Source: Gilliamella sp. WF3-4 (GTDB taxonomy: Bacteria; Pseudomonadota; Gammaproteobacteria; Enterobacterales; Orbaceae). From it: DNA of 64,000 bases. Shown here piece after piece: positions 45,809-53,951 of this stretch; position 1 is the stretch's first letter; every line of letters begins with the position of its first letter. The stretch covers positions 248,001 through 312,000 of the forward strand of contig NZ_LZGW01000017.1 of NCBI RefSeq assembly GCF_001690275.1. The letters are read 5' to 3'. Both the position numbers and the translations under genes were made by a program. The notes under the pieces are model-generated. The model was not told the origin of the DNA and searched no databases. It saw only the letters and a list, made by a program, of their open reading frames with translations.

Positions 45809-47422
45809 CTAATCATTATTATAAAATTTTAAAAAAGGCATAACGCTACCATCAGGCATAAAAACACGATCATTATTTTTTTCTTTGTTCAGAATAGTTT
45901 GATCAACATTGTACCCTAAAAGATTAGATAAAATATATTTATTCATCAACCCACTTAAATAACCAGTTGGGTTTCGAAACGACTCTATAAATTGACAGTT
46001 ATAACGATCATTTGTTGATATAAACATAAACGGAATTAAAAATTGGTCAACATTTGTGTTGTTTACACCATGCCCAACATTAACGATTTCGCCATGATCC
46101 GAGGTATAAATTAAGGTATAATTATCGCTATATTTGTTAATAACATCATACAATGCTTTCACTGTACGATCTGTATGATGGATGGTCAGATCATATTTTT
46201 CAGCATCAGGTAAAGCTTGCTTATCAATTTCATCATAATTTTCATAAGGTTGATGACTTCCTCGTAAATGTACAAAAATGAATTTTTTCGGTGAATTGTC
46301 TTGTTGAAGTGTTTTTTCTAATAACTCACTTAAATGAATATCATGCCTGTCTTCACCAAAAGTGACAACATCACTCTTACGTGCAATAAAACCGTATTTA
46401 GTTTCAAATGAATCTTTAATCCCTTGAAGAGGTGAGGCTAGCCAATAGGTTTTGTAATGATTGAATTTAGCCATTTCAATAATCGACTTATTATTAAATA
46501 AATTATCATCACTTTCTGGAATATTAAACGAAAGCGTTAATGGTAACGAATCTCTTGTAAAAGCGGCTGCCGAGTGGCTATTTTGAATAATACAAGCACC
46601 ATTTTGACTAAAAATATTGGTCATAAGAGGCGTAGTTTGTTTATGGTAACCATAGGTGCTGTATCGGGTTACTAATGAGGCCTCCCCCATGATTAATACC
46701 ACTAAATCGTTATCAGGCTTATTGGGCGGTAAAAGAATAGCTTCATTAAATTTTTCAATTTCATTTGTACTAGAATAGATATTTGTTGATGCAAAACTAG
46801 CTAAAAGATAGGATAAGTTACCCACAACAACAGGGTGAGTAAAACGAAGTAGGTTTGCACTTCCTTTATAATAACCACGTTTAATGTCATTATTTAAAGA
46901 TGAATCTGTTGTTATAACAGTAACAATAAATAAAGCGATTATATAAATGATTATATAAAAGAAGAAGGGGATAATGGATTTAAATTTAGCAGCAATTATT
47001 TTTCTAAAAATAAATAAAATAAGAGTTGTTGCGATAAATGCGGGACCTATTATAATTAAAACTTGTTTAGACATTGAGAAAACTTCATTAGAAGTCGTAT
47101 CTATAATAGAATCAAGCACGCCTGTTGATATTACTTCTCCATAATAAATGAAATAACTAATTTCGGATAAAAATAGGAATAGAAATAGTGTACTAATCCC
47201 AACAATAAAATAATGGCGACTATAGACGCCTATATGCACAAGTACTATAAAACATAGTGTTGTTATCCAGTCTATATAAAATAAAGGTTTTCCAAAAACA
47301 GATTTATTATACAAGGTATCAGTTTTTATTATAAAGATATAAGCCCAAACAGCACTAAGAACGGTATAAACTAGCAATAAAATTAGCCGTTGATTATTTT
47401 TTATAATTTTACATGTTTTCAT
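45809..47422 (-). CDS. Phosphoethanolamine transferase-like sulfatase-fold membrane enzyme
   Basis: Five hydrophobic helices in the first 180 residues anchor a periplasmic alkaline-phosphatase/sulfatase-fold domain. Metal and catalytic motifs are LIMGEASLVTRYSTYGY (metal Glu), SAAAFTRDSLPLTLSF (Thr nucleophile, matching the S-x4-T-x2-S-x-P pattern of EptA-type enzymes), HLRGSHQPY and YTSDHGEIVNVGHG (metal Asp-His). Such enzymes add phosphoethanolamine to lipid A, core LPS, glucans or glycans. The length of 537 aa fits EptA/EptB/CptA, but I cannot choose between them. It is divergent from the Flp pilin locus, so an LPS role or a surface-structure role are both open. Confidence 0.85.
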   Translation of the reverse strand: MKTCKIIKNNQRLILLLVYTVLSAVWAYIFIIKTDTLYNKSVFGKPLFYIDWITTLCFIVLVHIGVYSRHYFIVGISTLFLFLFLSEISYFIYYGEVISTGVLDSIIDTTSNEVFSMSKQVLIIIGPAFIATTLILFIFRKIIAAKFKSIIPFFFYIIIYIIALFIVTVITTDSSLNNDIKRGYYKGSANLLRFTHPVVVGNLSYLLASFASTNIYSSTNEIEKFNEAILLPPNKPDNDLVVLIMGEASLVTRYSTYGYHKQTTPLMTNIFSQNGACIIQNSHSAAAFTRDSLPLTLSFNIPESDDNLFNNKSIIEMAKFNHYKTYWLASPLQGIKDSFETKYGFIARKSDVVTFGEDRHDIHLSELLEKTLQQDNSPKKFIFVHLRGSHQPYENYDEIDKQALPDAEKYDLTIHHTDRTVKALYDVINKYSDNYTLIYTSDHGEIVNVGHGVNNTNVDQFLIPFMFISTNDRYNCQFIESFRNPTGYLSGLMNKYILSNLLGYNVDQTILNKEKNNDRVFMPDGSVMPFLKFYNND

Positions 47423-47498
47423 AATTTATCTCTTATCCCTTTTTATTATTAATTAATGCGGCAAGTAAACGATTGCTCTTATAACAAAGTAATTTTTC

Positions 47499-47518
47499 TA
47501 TATGAAATTTTTCATATA
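47499..47518. promoter_or_regulatory. Palindrome between divergent transferase and flp1
   Basis: TATATGAAA (47499-47507) and TTTCATATA (47510-47518) form a perfect 9+2+9 palindrome in the gap shared by two divergent genes. It has the shape of a dimeric repressor or activator site. The regulator is unknown. Confidence 0.45.
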
Positions 47519-47579
47519 AAAAAGGTGGATGACGAAAATTATAATTATATGTTATTTATTGTTAAAAAATATACTTTAT

Positions 47580-47608
47580 TTGTTACTAATATCAACGTAT
47601 TCTATATA
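47580..47608 (+). promoter_or_regulatory. flp1 promoter
   Basis: TTGTTA (47580-47585), 17 bases, TATATA (47603-47608). It is placed about 40 bases before the flp1 start with AAAGGAG as ribosome site. Confidence 0.55.
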
Positions 47609-47646
47609 TAAGTATGTACAAATAAATAATATTAAAGGAGAAAATA

Positions 47647-47868
47647 ATGTTTTTGCTTGTAGCTAATACGCAGATTAGAGATTTTTTTACGCAATTTATC
47701 AAAAATAAAGAAGCTGTATCAGCAATTGAATATGCCATTATTTCGGCAGGTATTGCGGCAACCGTATTAATTATCTTTCAAGGAAGATCGGGGTCGATTA
47801 TGTATGATTTGTTTGATGGTGTATTTTCATCGATAAAAAATCGATTAGAAGTGATTAGTAGTTGGTAA
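47647..47868 (+). CDS. flp1: Flp-type prepilin, first copy (atypical cleavage site)
   Basis: This 73-residue Flp/Fap prepilin has a charged leader, then the pilin core SAIEYAIISAGIAATVLIIF with the conserved Glu-Tyr at mature positions 5-6. Flp prepilins are cut after Gly in G-XXXXEY. Here the residue before the cut would be Ala (NKEA-VSAIEY), while the second copy has Gly. Processing may be slower, or this copy may be degenerate. The ribosome site AAAGGAG is strong. It is separated from flp2 and the assembly genes by about 1 kb of dead transposon DNA. Confidence 0.88.
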   Translation: MFLLVANTQIRDFFTQFIKNKEAVSAIEYAIISAGIAATVLIIFQGRSGSIMYDLFDGVFSSIKNRLEVISSW

Positions 47869-47883
47869 TAATATCCAGTATGA

Positions 47884-48445
47884 GGCCGTTCATAATTCTG
47901 TGTCAGTTTAATTCACAAAGAGAGCACCTTATCAAGACGATTAGGAAAAATATCATCGTGACAATGCTAAATTCTAATTTTGGCTTGGCATTGTCCATTT
48001 TTTCTCCGCATTTTGCAAACACAAATACAGCAGCTTGAGCAGATTATTTTCATAGGAAAACCGTTTTTTGTCTTTGCTAATTAGCGAAATTATCGATGAA
48101 TAGGCTCAATAGCATTCGTAGTATAAATCACCTTACGAATAGGTCAGCATAGTGGAAATAAGCTGATAAATTATTCCATTTACGGCGCCACGACTGGATG
48201 ATTATTGGATATTTATCGCCCCATTTTCACTCAAGTTCATCTAACGCATCAATTGCCGCATCACGAGACGCTGCCTTGTAGACAAGTTTCAAATCACTCA
48301 TAAAGGCTTTGTGATGTTTAGATGCAACATACATAATTGAATGACGAATTTGATGAATAACGCAAAGTTGAGCCGCTGTTTGTGAGTAAATGATATTCAT
48401 CGCTTCAGGAAAACAACCAAGCCATCAACACAAGCGATTAATAAG
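47884..48445 (-). pseudogene. IS256-family (mutator-type) transposase remnant
   Basis: On the minus strand, fragments translate to AMNIIYSQTAAQLCVIHQIR, then SDLKLVYKAASRDAAIDALD, then YPIIIQSWRRKWNNLSAYF, and a relic of VIYTTNAIE. These match in order the catalytic core of IS256-type transposases. Stops (for example after the LDEL segment) and frame changes interrupt it and the N-terminal third is missing. The 47884 end, GGCCGTTCATAATTCTGTGT, resembles an IS256-type terminal repeat. It is non-functional. Confidence 0.8.
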
Positions 48446-48469
48446 CTTTGCTAAGCCAATAAAATCAAT

Positions 48470-48700
48470 CAAAAGTTGACTAAAACCGCCCGTCCCCAAC
48501 CCAATGGTAAAGTTGAACGAGTACATTAATGGAAACGTAGCATGAACAAGAAGCATTTATCGATGCAATTAGTTGACAAGCCAACCTCGGATTTTATTAA
48601 CTTTTACCATACAATTAAACCACATAAAGGTTTAAATTCTGTTACACCTTAGAGATACCTGAATTTTATTTTAGCTAAAATATGTAAGCAATTCGAGGAA
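48470..48700 (+). pseudogene. DDE integrase C-terminus remnant (IS481/IS3-like)
   Basis: On the plus strand one frame reads TARPQPNGKVERVH and then, after a stop, DFINFYHTIKPHKGLNSVTP. That is the typical end of an IS481 or IS3-type integrase: NGKVER helix with catalytic Glu, then a Y-N-x-x-x-P-H-x-G-L-N-x-x-T-P motif. Stops and a frameshift lie between. It directly abuts the IS256 remnant, so two different elements decayed at this spot between flp1 and flp2. From 48700 to the flp2 promoter there is only AT-rich DNA. Confidence 0.65.
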
Positions 48701-48831
48701 ATCCTGCTAATAAAAAATAATTTTTCCATTTAAATTTTTGATAAAAAACATTTTATGAAAAAAATACGCTAAAAAATCAAGCGATTGGTTTTTATTTCTA
48801 TGATTAATAATAAATTATTACTAATTATTTT

Positions 48832-48897
48832 TTATTTGCCATCTTGGCAAATAATATAATTGAGTATATTATACACCCACTTTCTGATTAGAAAGTG
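48832..48897 (+). promoter_or_regulatory. flp2 promoter with overlapping palindrome and 5' hairpin
   Basis: TTGGCA (48844-48849), 17 bases, TATTAT (48867-48872) is a good promoter. Its -35 lies inside a palindrome, TTATTTGCCA (48832-48841), TCT, TGGCAAATAA (48845-48854). The transcript should start near 48879, and its first bases form the hairpin CACTTTCT (48878-48885), GATT, AGAAAGTG (48890-48897). A stem at the very 5' end protects abundant messages from decay in other bacteria. The palindrome probably binds a regulator. Confidence 0.55.
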
Positions 48898-48944
48898 ATA
48901 TTTTAAAATAAAAGAAATGTAAGAAATATTTAAAGGAGAAAACT

Positions 48945-49166
48945 ATGATGTATTTATCAGCACTTCGTGCTCAAACTAGAAATTTTGTAGGCAAATTTGT
49001 TAAAAACGAAAAAGGTGTTACAGCGATTGAATATGCTATCGTTGCAGCTGGTGTTGCGGCAGTAGTATTAGTTATCTTTGATAAACAAAACGGTCCTGTG
49101 AAAACCATGTTGACTGAAGTATTTAGTTCTCTGAAGAACAAACTAACAGCTACTATTAGTGCCTAG
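48945..49166 (+). CDS. flp2: Flp-type major prepilin, second copy
   Basis: This 73-residue Flp prepilin has cleavage site NEKG-VTAIEY (Gly at -1, Glu5-Tyr6), then a hydrophobic helix AIVAAGVAAVVLVIF and a short amphipathic C-terminus. The intact site, strong AAAGGAG ribosome site, structured promoter region and nearness to tadA suggest this is the main pilin of the Tad fibre. It shares the KFVKN / QFIKN and FSSLKN / FSSIKN blocks with flp1, so the two are duplicates. Confidence 0.93.
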   Translation: MMYLSALRAQTRNFVGKFVKNEKGVTAIEYAIVAAGVAAVVLVIFDKQNGPVKTMLTEVFSSLKNKLTATISA

Positions 49167-49177
49167 GTTAATTACGA

Positions 49178-49287
49178 ACTAAGGTGTATTAATTTATTTT
49201 ATTGGATGATGATTATTAATAATTCATCTCCGTATGGTTGTATACACCTTAGTCGTACTGTTTGGGGATAATCCGTTAGGATTATCC
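49178..49287 (+). terminator. Nested stem-loops between flp2 and tadA
   Basis: ACTAAGGTGTAT (49178-49189) and ATACACCTTAGT (49242-49253) form a perfect 12-bp stem enclosing about 50 bases, with an AT-rich inner hairpin. Right after it, GGATAATCC (49266-49274), GTTA, GGATTATCC (49279-49287) is a perfect 9-bp hairpin. No T-tract follows either. They fill the 200-base gap between the pilin and the assembly genes. Partial termination or RNA processing here would give more pilin than machinery. Confidence 0.6.
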
Positions 49288-49368
49288 TCGCAATAATAAG
49301 ATAAAAGTAGTCAAAGTATTTGGCTGCTTTGCTACTATTAAAATAACAATAACAATGAAAAATATACC

Positions 49369-50676
49369 ATGGTTAATGAAGCGTTTAAGTTTGCTGATGA
49401 ATGGGGCGAGGTTCGTGATTTAGTATTCCAAGTTCTTGACCTTGATTTAATTGAGCAGTTGAAGAGTGATCCGAATCAGGTTCTCCGTGAAGTTCAGTCT
49501 GTAATCAGAAATATTGTTAATTCTGGTGGTGCTCGTATTACGGCAGATGAATCAAGTGTGTTGGCAAGTATGATTTGCGATGAAATTGTCGGTTACGGTC
49601 CAATAGATTCGTTGATGAAAGATGAAGCCGTTAATGATATTTTAGTAAATGGTCCTTATAGCATTTATGTTGAGCGCGGAGGAATTCTTAGTAAATCTGA
49701 TAAGTTTTTTATCAACGAACGCCAACTTCTTGATATTGCAAGGCGTTTAGTTAATAAAGTTGGCAAAAATATAGATGAATCACATCCTTTAGTTGACTCA
49801 CGTATGCCTGATGGTAGTCGTCTTAATGTCGTTATTCCACCCATTGCCATTGATGGCACATCCATGTCAATTCGTAAATTTGGTACTGGTCGCCGAACAT
49901 TCCATGATTTAATAAAATTTGGTTCTTTAAACGAACATATGGCAAATTTTTTAGTTATTGCAGCGCGTTGCCGAATGAATATCATTGTTTCGGGTGGTAC
50001 TGGTTCAGGTAAAACAACAATGCTCAATGCATTATCTGGATTTATTGGCGAGCATGAACGTACTATTACACTGGAAGATGCTGCGGAGTTAAGGTTACAA
50101 CAAGACCATGTTCTTAGACTGGAAACCAAAACCGGTAGTGATGATGGTCGAGGAAAAGTAACTATGAGAGATCTGTTGGTTAATGCGTTGCGTATGCGTC
50201 CAGATCGAATTATCGTAGGGGAATGTCGTGGGGAAGAGGCATTTGAAATGCTCCAAGCTATGAATACTGGTCACAATGGTTCAATGTCAACACTGCATGC
50301 CAATACCGCTAAAGATGCGTTATCTCGGCTAGAAAGTATGATTATTATGGCTCAATCTGAATTACCCATGATTGCTATTAAAAATTATATTAGTTCTTCA
50401 GTCAATTTTATTATCCAAGTTTCACGTCTCCCAGATGGGCAGCGTAAAGTAATGAGCATAACTGAAGTTCTTGGTGTAGAGTCTGGCAATATTGTCACAC
50501 ATGATGTTTTTAAATTCCAGATCAGCGATGAAAGAAATGATCAAGGTAAGATTCAAGGTGAATTTATCTGTGATGGATTGGTGAAACGTTCTGCGCTTTA
50601 TGAAGGCGCCCAATATTATGAAATGTCAGACATTTTAGAAAAGCTTATGTTTACTGCGATGGGGATTACAACATGA
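49369..50676 (+). CDS. tadA: Tad pilus assembly ATPase TadA (CpaF)
   Basis: This hexameric secretion ATPase of the TadA/VirB11 branch powers Flp pilus extension and retraction. An N-terminal helical domain is followed by Walker A GGTGSGKT (209-216), Asp box TITLEDAAELRLQQ, Walker B with RMRPDRIIVGECRG, and the His box TGHNGSMSTLHAN. The length of 435 aa is typical. It overlaps tadB by four bases (ATGA). Confidence 0.96.
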   Translation: MVNEAFKFADEWGEVRDLVFQVLDLDLIEQLKSDPNQVLREVQSVIRNIVNSGGARITADESSVLASMICDEIVGYGPIDSLMKDEAVNDILVNGPYSIYVERGGILSKSDKFFINERQLLDIARRLVNKVGKNIDESHPLVDSRMPDGSRLNVVIPPIAIDGTSMSIRKFGTGRRTFHDLIKFGSLNEHMANFLVIAARCRMNIIVSGGTGSGKTTMLNALSGFIGEHERTITLEDAAELRLQQDHVLRLETKTGSDDGRGKVTMRDLLVNALRMRPDRIIVGECRGEEAFEMLQAMNTGHNGSMSTLHANTAKDALSRLESMIIMAQSELPMIAIKNYISSSVNFIIQVSRLPDGQRKVMSITEVLGVESGNIVTHDVFKFQISDERNDQGKIQGEFICDGLVKRSALYEGAQYYEMSDILEKLMFTAMGITT

Positions 50677-51602
50677 TAATCGTTCTTTCAATTGTACTCG
50701 TTCTTGTTAGTGTTATGAATATTTTTTCGTTGCGCAATCGTCGAGAAAGATTACAAGCTTTCTATAGAGTTGAGATCAAAAAAAATGCGTCTTTAGTTAA
50801 TTTAGTTGAAGAACGATTAACTAAACAAAAAAGATCTTTTTTGGCTCAAATAGCTTTTGATCTAAAAACAATAATTAAATCTTATTATGAAATACTAACG
50901 ATGGAGCAATCGAAAGCTAGATTGATTGTATATATTTTAGTTGGTGTTATTGCGGGTATATTTTTGAATCAACGATATATCGGCTATGACAATTACATAG
51001 TAATTCCTGCTAGCTTTATTGCTACAATTGTTGCCATTATTTTCTTTAAGAAAAAAAGGCTTTCAAAAAAGTTTTACGAAACATTCCCAGAAGCGTTAAA
51101 TGCTTTTTCTGGTGTTGTATCGTCTGGCTATGCCGTGACAACAGGGTTTAAAGCATGTGGAAACTCTATCGATGGAATTGTTGGCAAAATAATGAAGGAA
51201 ATTGATAGCCGACTAGAACTTGGCGAAAGTGCTGAAAGTGTCTTATTTAATTCCTACCAGCGACTTCCGTTTCCAGAATATTATTTTTTTATTTTAACGA
51301 TAATGGTTAATCTTGATAGTGGCGGTGAATTAAAAGAAATTTTTAATCGATTAGCAAAAATGTTAACAAATAATCGCATCCTTACTAAAACTCGAGATGG
51401 TAAAACTGCCGAATTAAGGATGTCAATCAAAATTTTAGGTTGTATGCCTTTTGGTTTTCTTTTTGCACTTAAAGGAATTTCAGTAACACATTACAACTAT
51501 TTAGTTGATACAACCATTGGTCATTATCTTTTATATTATGTTGTAGGTAGTGTAGTTATAGGTTTTTTGATAATTAGTGGTATGATTAATAAGATTATTT
51601 AA
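50673..51602 (+). CDS. tadB: Tad inner-membrane platform protein TadB
   Basis: This is a GspF/TadB-type platform protein. An N-terminal helix, a pair of helices near residues 85-125 and two C-terminal helices flank a cytoplasmic four-helix domain with FPEALNAFSGVVSSGYAVTTGF and FILTIMVNLDSGGELKEIF. It pairs with TadC as the inner-membrane base driven by TadA. The length of 309 aa is typical. It is translationally coupled to tadA. Confidence 0.93.
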   Translation: MIIVLSIVLVLVSVMNIFSLRNRRERLQAFYRVEIKKNASLVNLVEERLTKQKRSFLAQIAFDLKTIIKSYYEILTMEQSKARLIVYILVGVIAGIFLNQRYIGYDNYIVIPASFIATIVAIIFFKKKRLSKKFYETFPEALNAFSGVVSSGYAVTTGFKACGNSIDGIVGKIMKEIDSRLELGESAESVLFNSYQRLPFPEYYFFILTIMVNLDSGGELKEIFNRLAKMLTNNRILTKTRDGKTAELRMSIKILGCMPFGFLFALKGISVTHYNYLVDTTIGHYLLYYVVGSVVIGFLIISGMINKII

Positions 51603-51605
51603 ATT

Positions 51606-52478
51606 ATGGATAGTTTATTGCATATATTAATTCCAATTTTTTTAATTTACTTTGGTTGCAACGAGCTGTTTAGTTCCTATTGGTTATATCAACGAAAAGA
51701 AAAAATTAGCTTACTTTTGAACAACGAAAATAAAGAAAAGAAAACGCCAAAAAAACATGTGAACCAAAGAGATACTGCTTTTGAAAAAATTGCCGCTAAA
51801 AATAGTATAAGCCTCAGTTTTTTACGTCAGTTTCAAGAGAAAAACAATTGGAAAGTGTACTCAGTCATTATTATTTTTTCGCTATTCTATTTGTTTAACC
51901 AACTTTTTTCGTTTATTGAACTTAGTTCAAGTGTGTTGCTAATTGTTTTGTTGGTAATTATTATTGCGGTTATTATTCTTCCTGATAGGCTAGTAAAAAG
52001 GCAGACAGAAAAGAAAATCAAAAAAATTTCGCGCGATTTACCATTGATTATCGATATGATGGCAATTATGGTTAGATCAGGCATGACTATTGAAAATGGT
52101 TTTCGGTATTTAAGCACCAGAGTAAAGCCAATCAATAGCGATGTGGCCGCTATTTTAGAAAGAGCTTGTTTAATGATGGATGTGAATGGTATAGAACTTT
52201 CTATTGATTTGATTCAGCGAGAAGTACCTTGTAAAGAGGTTAGAATGTTTTGTGTGACTTTAAGAAGAAGTATTAGTTATGGTAACTCAATTTATGAGGC
52301 TTTATTAGAGTTATCAGCAGAAATTAGAGAGATACAAAAATTAACGATAGAAGAAAAAATTGCGGCTATTGCAGCTAAGATGACAGTACCTATGATGGTT
52401 TTTTTCCTTGCGCCTGTTCTTCTTATCATTGCAGGGCCTGTTGTTATGAGTATTGTATCAACATTAAGTAATAGATAA
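51606..52478 (+). CDS. tadC: Tad inner-membrane platform protein TadC
   Basis: This is the second GspF-like platform protein. Hydrophobic helices lie at 5-25, near 85-125 and at the C-terminus (MVFFLAPVLLIIAGPVVMSIV). The cytoplasmic core has DLPLIIDMMAIMVRSGMTIENG and the second half FCVTLRRSISYGNSIYEAL. It starts three bases after tadB. The length of 290 aa is normal for TadC. Confidence 0.93.
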   Translation: MDSLLHILIPIFLIYFGCNELFSSYWLYQRKEKISLLLNNENKEKKTPKKHVNQRDTAFEKIAAKNSISLSFLRQFQEKNNWKVYSVIIIFSLFYLFNQLFSFIELSSSVLLIVLLVIIIAVIILPDRLVKRQTEKKIKKISRDLPLIIDMMAIMVRSGMTIENGFRYLSTRVKPINSDVAAILERACLMMDVNGIELSIDLIQREVPCKEVRMFCVTLRRSISYGNSIYEALLELSAEIREIQKLTIEEKIAAIAAKMTVPMMVFFLAPVLLIIAGPVVMSIVSTLSNR

Positions 52479-52491
52479 GGATTTAGAGATA

Positions 52492-53904
52492 ATGAATTAC
52501 TTTTCAATATGCTGTAAGCCAATAGAGTTAATAAAACCGAAATATATTGTGATGTGCTCCGTATTATTTTTTGTCACTGGGTGTCAAAATAGCACTTTAA
52601 AATATGATTTAAATGAGCAACAAAAAATCTACATTCATGAAACAACAAAGAATTATGGCGGTTTAATAGAGCTTTATAAACAACGTTTACAACGTTCTGA
52701 TACCGTAGATACAAGGTATAAGCTTGCTCGAGTCTACTACCTTTCTAATGATTTTGAAGCAGCAAAAAGGATTTTAACACCTGTTTTAAATAAAACTAAT
52801 AGCGACAGTGTTTTTGTTTTATATGGTCATGTTGAGTCTAGGCTTGGTAATAATGATACGGCGTTAACATATTTAGATAAAGCGATCGCAATCAATGGTA
52901 AAAATGGAGAAGCTTATAATATAAAAGGTGTTATTTTGCTGAAAAAACGACAATATGATGCTGCGCGTTATTCGTTTAATTTGGCTAGAGAAAATTTTTA
53001 TGATGAAAATAAAGTCACAAATAATTTGGCAATGTTATCGATTTTAAATAAAGAATATAATGAAGCCTATAAGCATCTAAATATCTTATATACAAAAGGA
53101 TATCGTGATCAAACCATTCTTCATAATTTACTTTATACGTTGGTAAAATTGAATAAAATGCAACTAGCTAAGTCATTTTGCATAGCGCATAAATTATCTA
53201 ATGATCCTGAAATATTAATTCAAGAATTAAAACAAATTGAACCAAATGAAGCTATCAAATTTAATGAAATTACACCTGCACAAGCTGAGAATCAAAAGCA
53301 GTATACAACTGAAAAAATAGCATCACAACAGATATCTAAACAAGAAATAACTGTAAAATCAGCAAAGGGGACTAAATCGGAGAATGTAGCAAGTTCAACC
53401 GTGGGTGCCAAATTATCCAATATGACTAAATTAGAAACGACTACAGGCAAGCAGGTAGATTCTAGTGCGATTAATTCAAAAACAGAAAAGGCCAACGATC
53501 CTAGCGTTTCTAAACAAAATGATCAGGCAAAACAGCTAGCAACTAAATCAACTATTTTAGCAGTTCGTTCTGGTGAGCATGACAAGTTTAGCCGAATTAC
53601 TATCGAAACTGTAAGTCAATTAAATAAGAATGAATACTTAATTGAAAAAATTTCTCCAACAGAGTTCAAATTATCATTTTATAAGGTCACATTGCCAGCA
53701 GCAGGTATAAATTATATTATTAACCGAATTTCGCGTAGTGAACGAGATTTTTCTAACGTCACAGGAACGTTGACAGCTGAAAACACATTAGTTTTAAATA
53801 TAAAAACTAAACAAAATTCAAGAGTGAAAGATTTTTATGCAGGTCTGAATTCAAAAGGGAAGGCTCATTGTTTTGCATTTGATTTTTATTTAGAAAATAA
53901 ATGA
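52492..53904 (+). CDS. tadD: TadD-like TPR lipoprotein with extra C-terminal domain
   Basis: This is a lipoprotein (lipobox VTGC, Cys31). TPR repeats across about residues 55-235 include VDTRYKLARVYYLSNDFEAAKRI, NNDTALTYLDKAIAINGKN and GEAYNIKGVILLKKRQYDAARY. TadD proteins assist the outer-membrane secretin and usually end there, near 250 residues. This one continues with a Lys/Thr/Ser-rich linker (about 255-345) and a 115-residue C-terminal beta domain (AVRSGEHDKFSRITIETVSQ onward) that resembles AMIN-type domains, known for peptidoglycan or secretin contact. It could fix the secretin to the cell wall. Confidence 0.85.
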   Translation: MNYFSICCKPIELIKPKYIVMCSVLFFVTGCQNSTLKYDLNEQQKIYIHETTKNYGGLIELYKQRLQRSDTVDTRYKLARVYYLSNDFEAAKRILTPVLNKTNSDSVFVLYGHVESRLGNNDTALTYLDKAIAINGKNGEAYNIKGVILLKKRQYDAARYSFNLARENFYDENKVTNNLAMLSILNKEYNEAYKHLNILYTKGYRDQTILHNLLYTLVKLNKMQLAKSFCIAHKLSNDPEILIQELKQIEPNEAIKFNEITPAQAENQKQYTTEKIASQQISKQEITVKSAKGTKSENVASSTVGAKLSNMTKLETTTGKQVDSSAINSKTEKANDPSVSKQNDQAKQLATKSTILAVRSGEHDKFSRITIETVSQLNKNEYLIEKISPTEFKLSFYKVTLPAAGINYIINRISRSERDFSNVTGTLTAENTLVLNIKTKQNSRVKDFYAGLNSKGKAHCFAFDFYLENK

Positions 53905-53951
53905 ATGCAACTGAGATAACGATATAAATATAGGTACTATATGGAGTTTGC

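Noticed and set aside
49665-50129. 154-aa minus-strand frame inside tadA
   Set aside because: It lies wholly opposite a strongly conserved ATPase gene, has no ribosome site and its composition mirrors the tadA codons.
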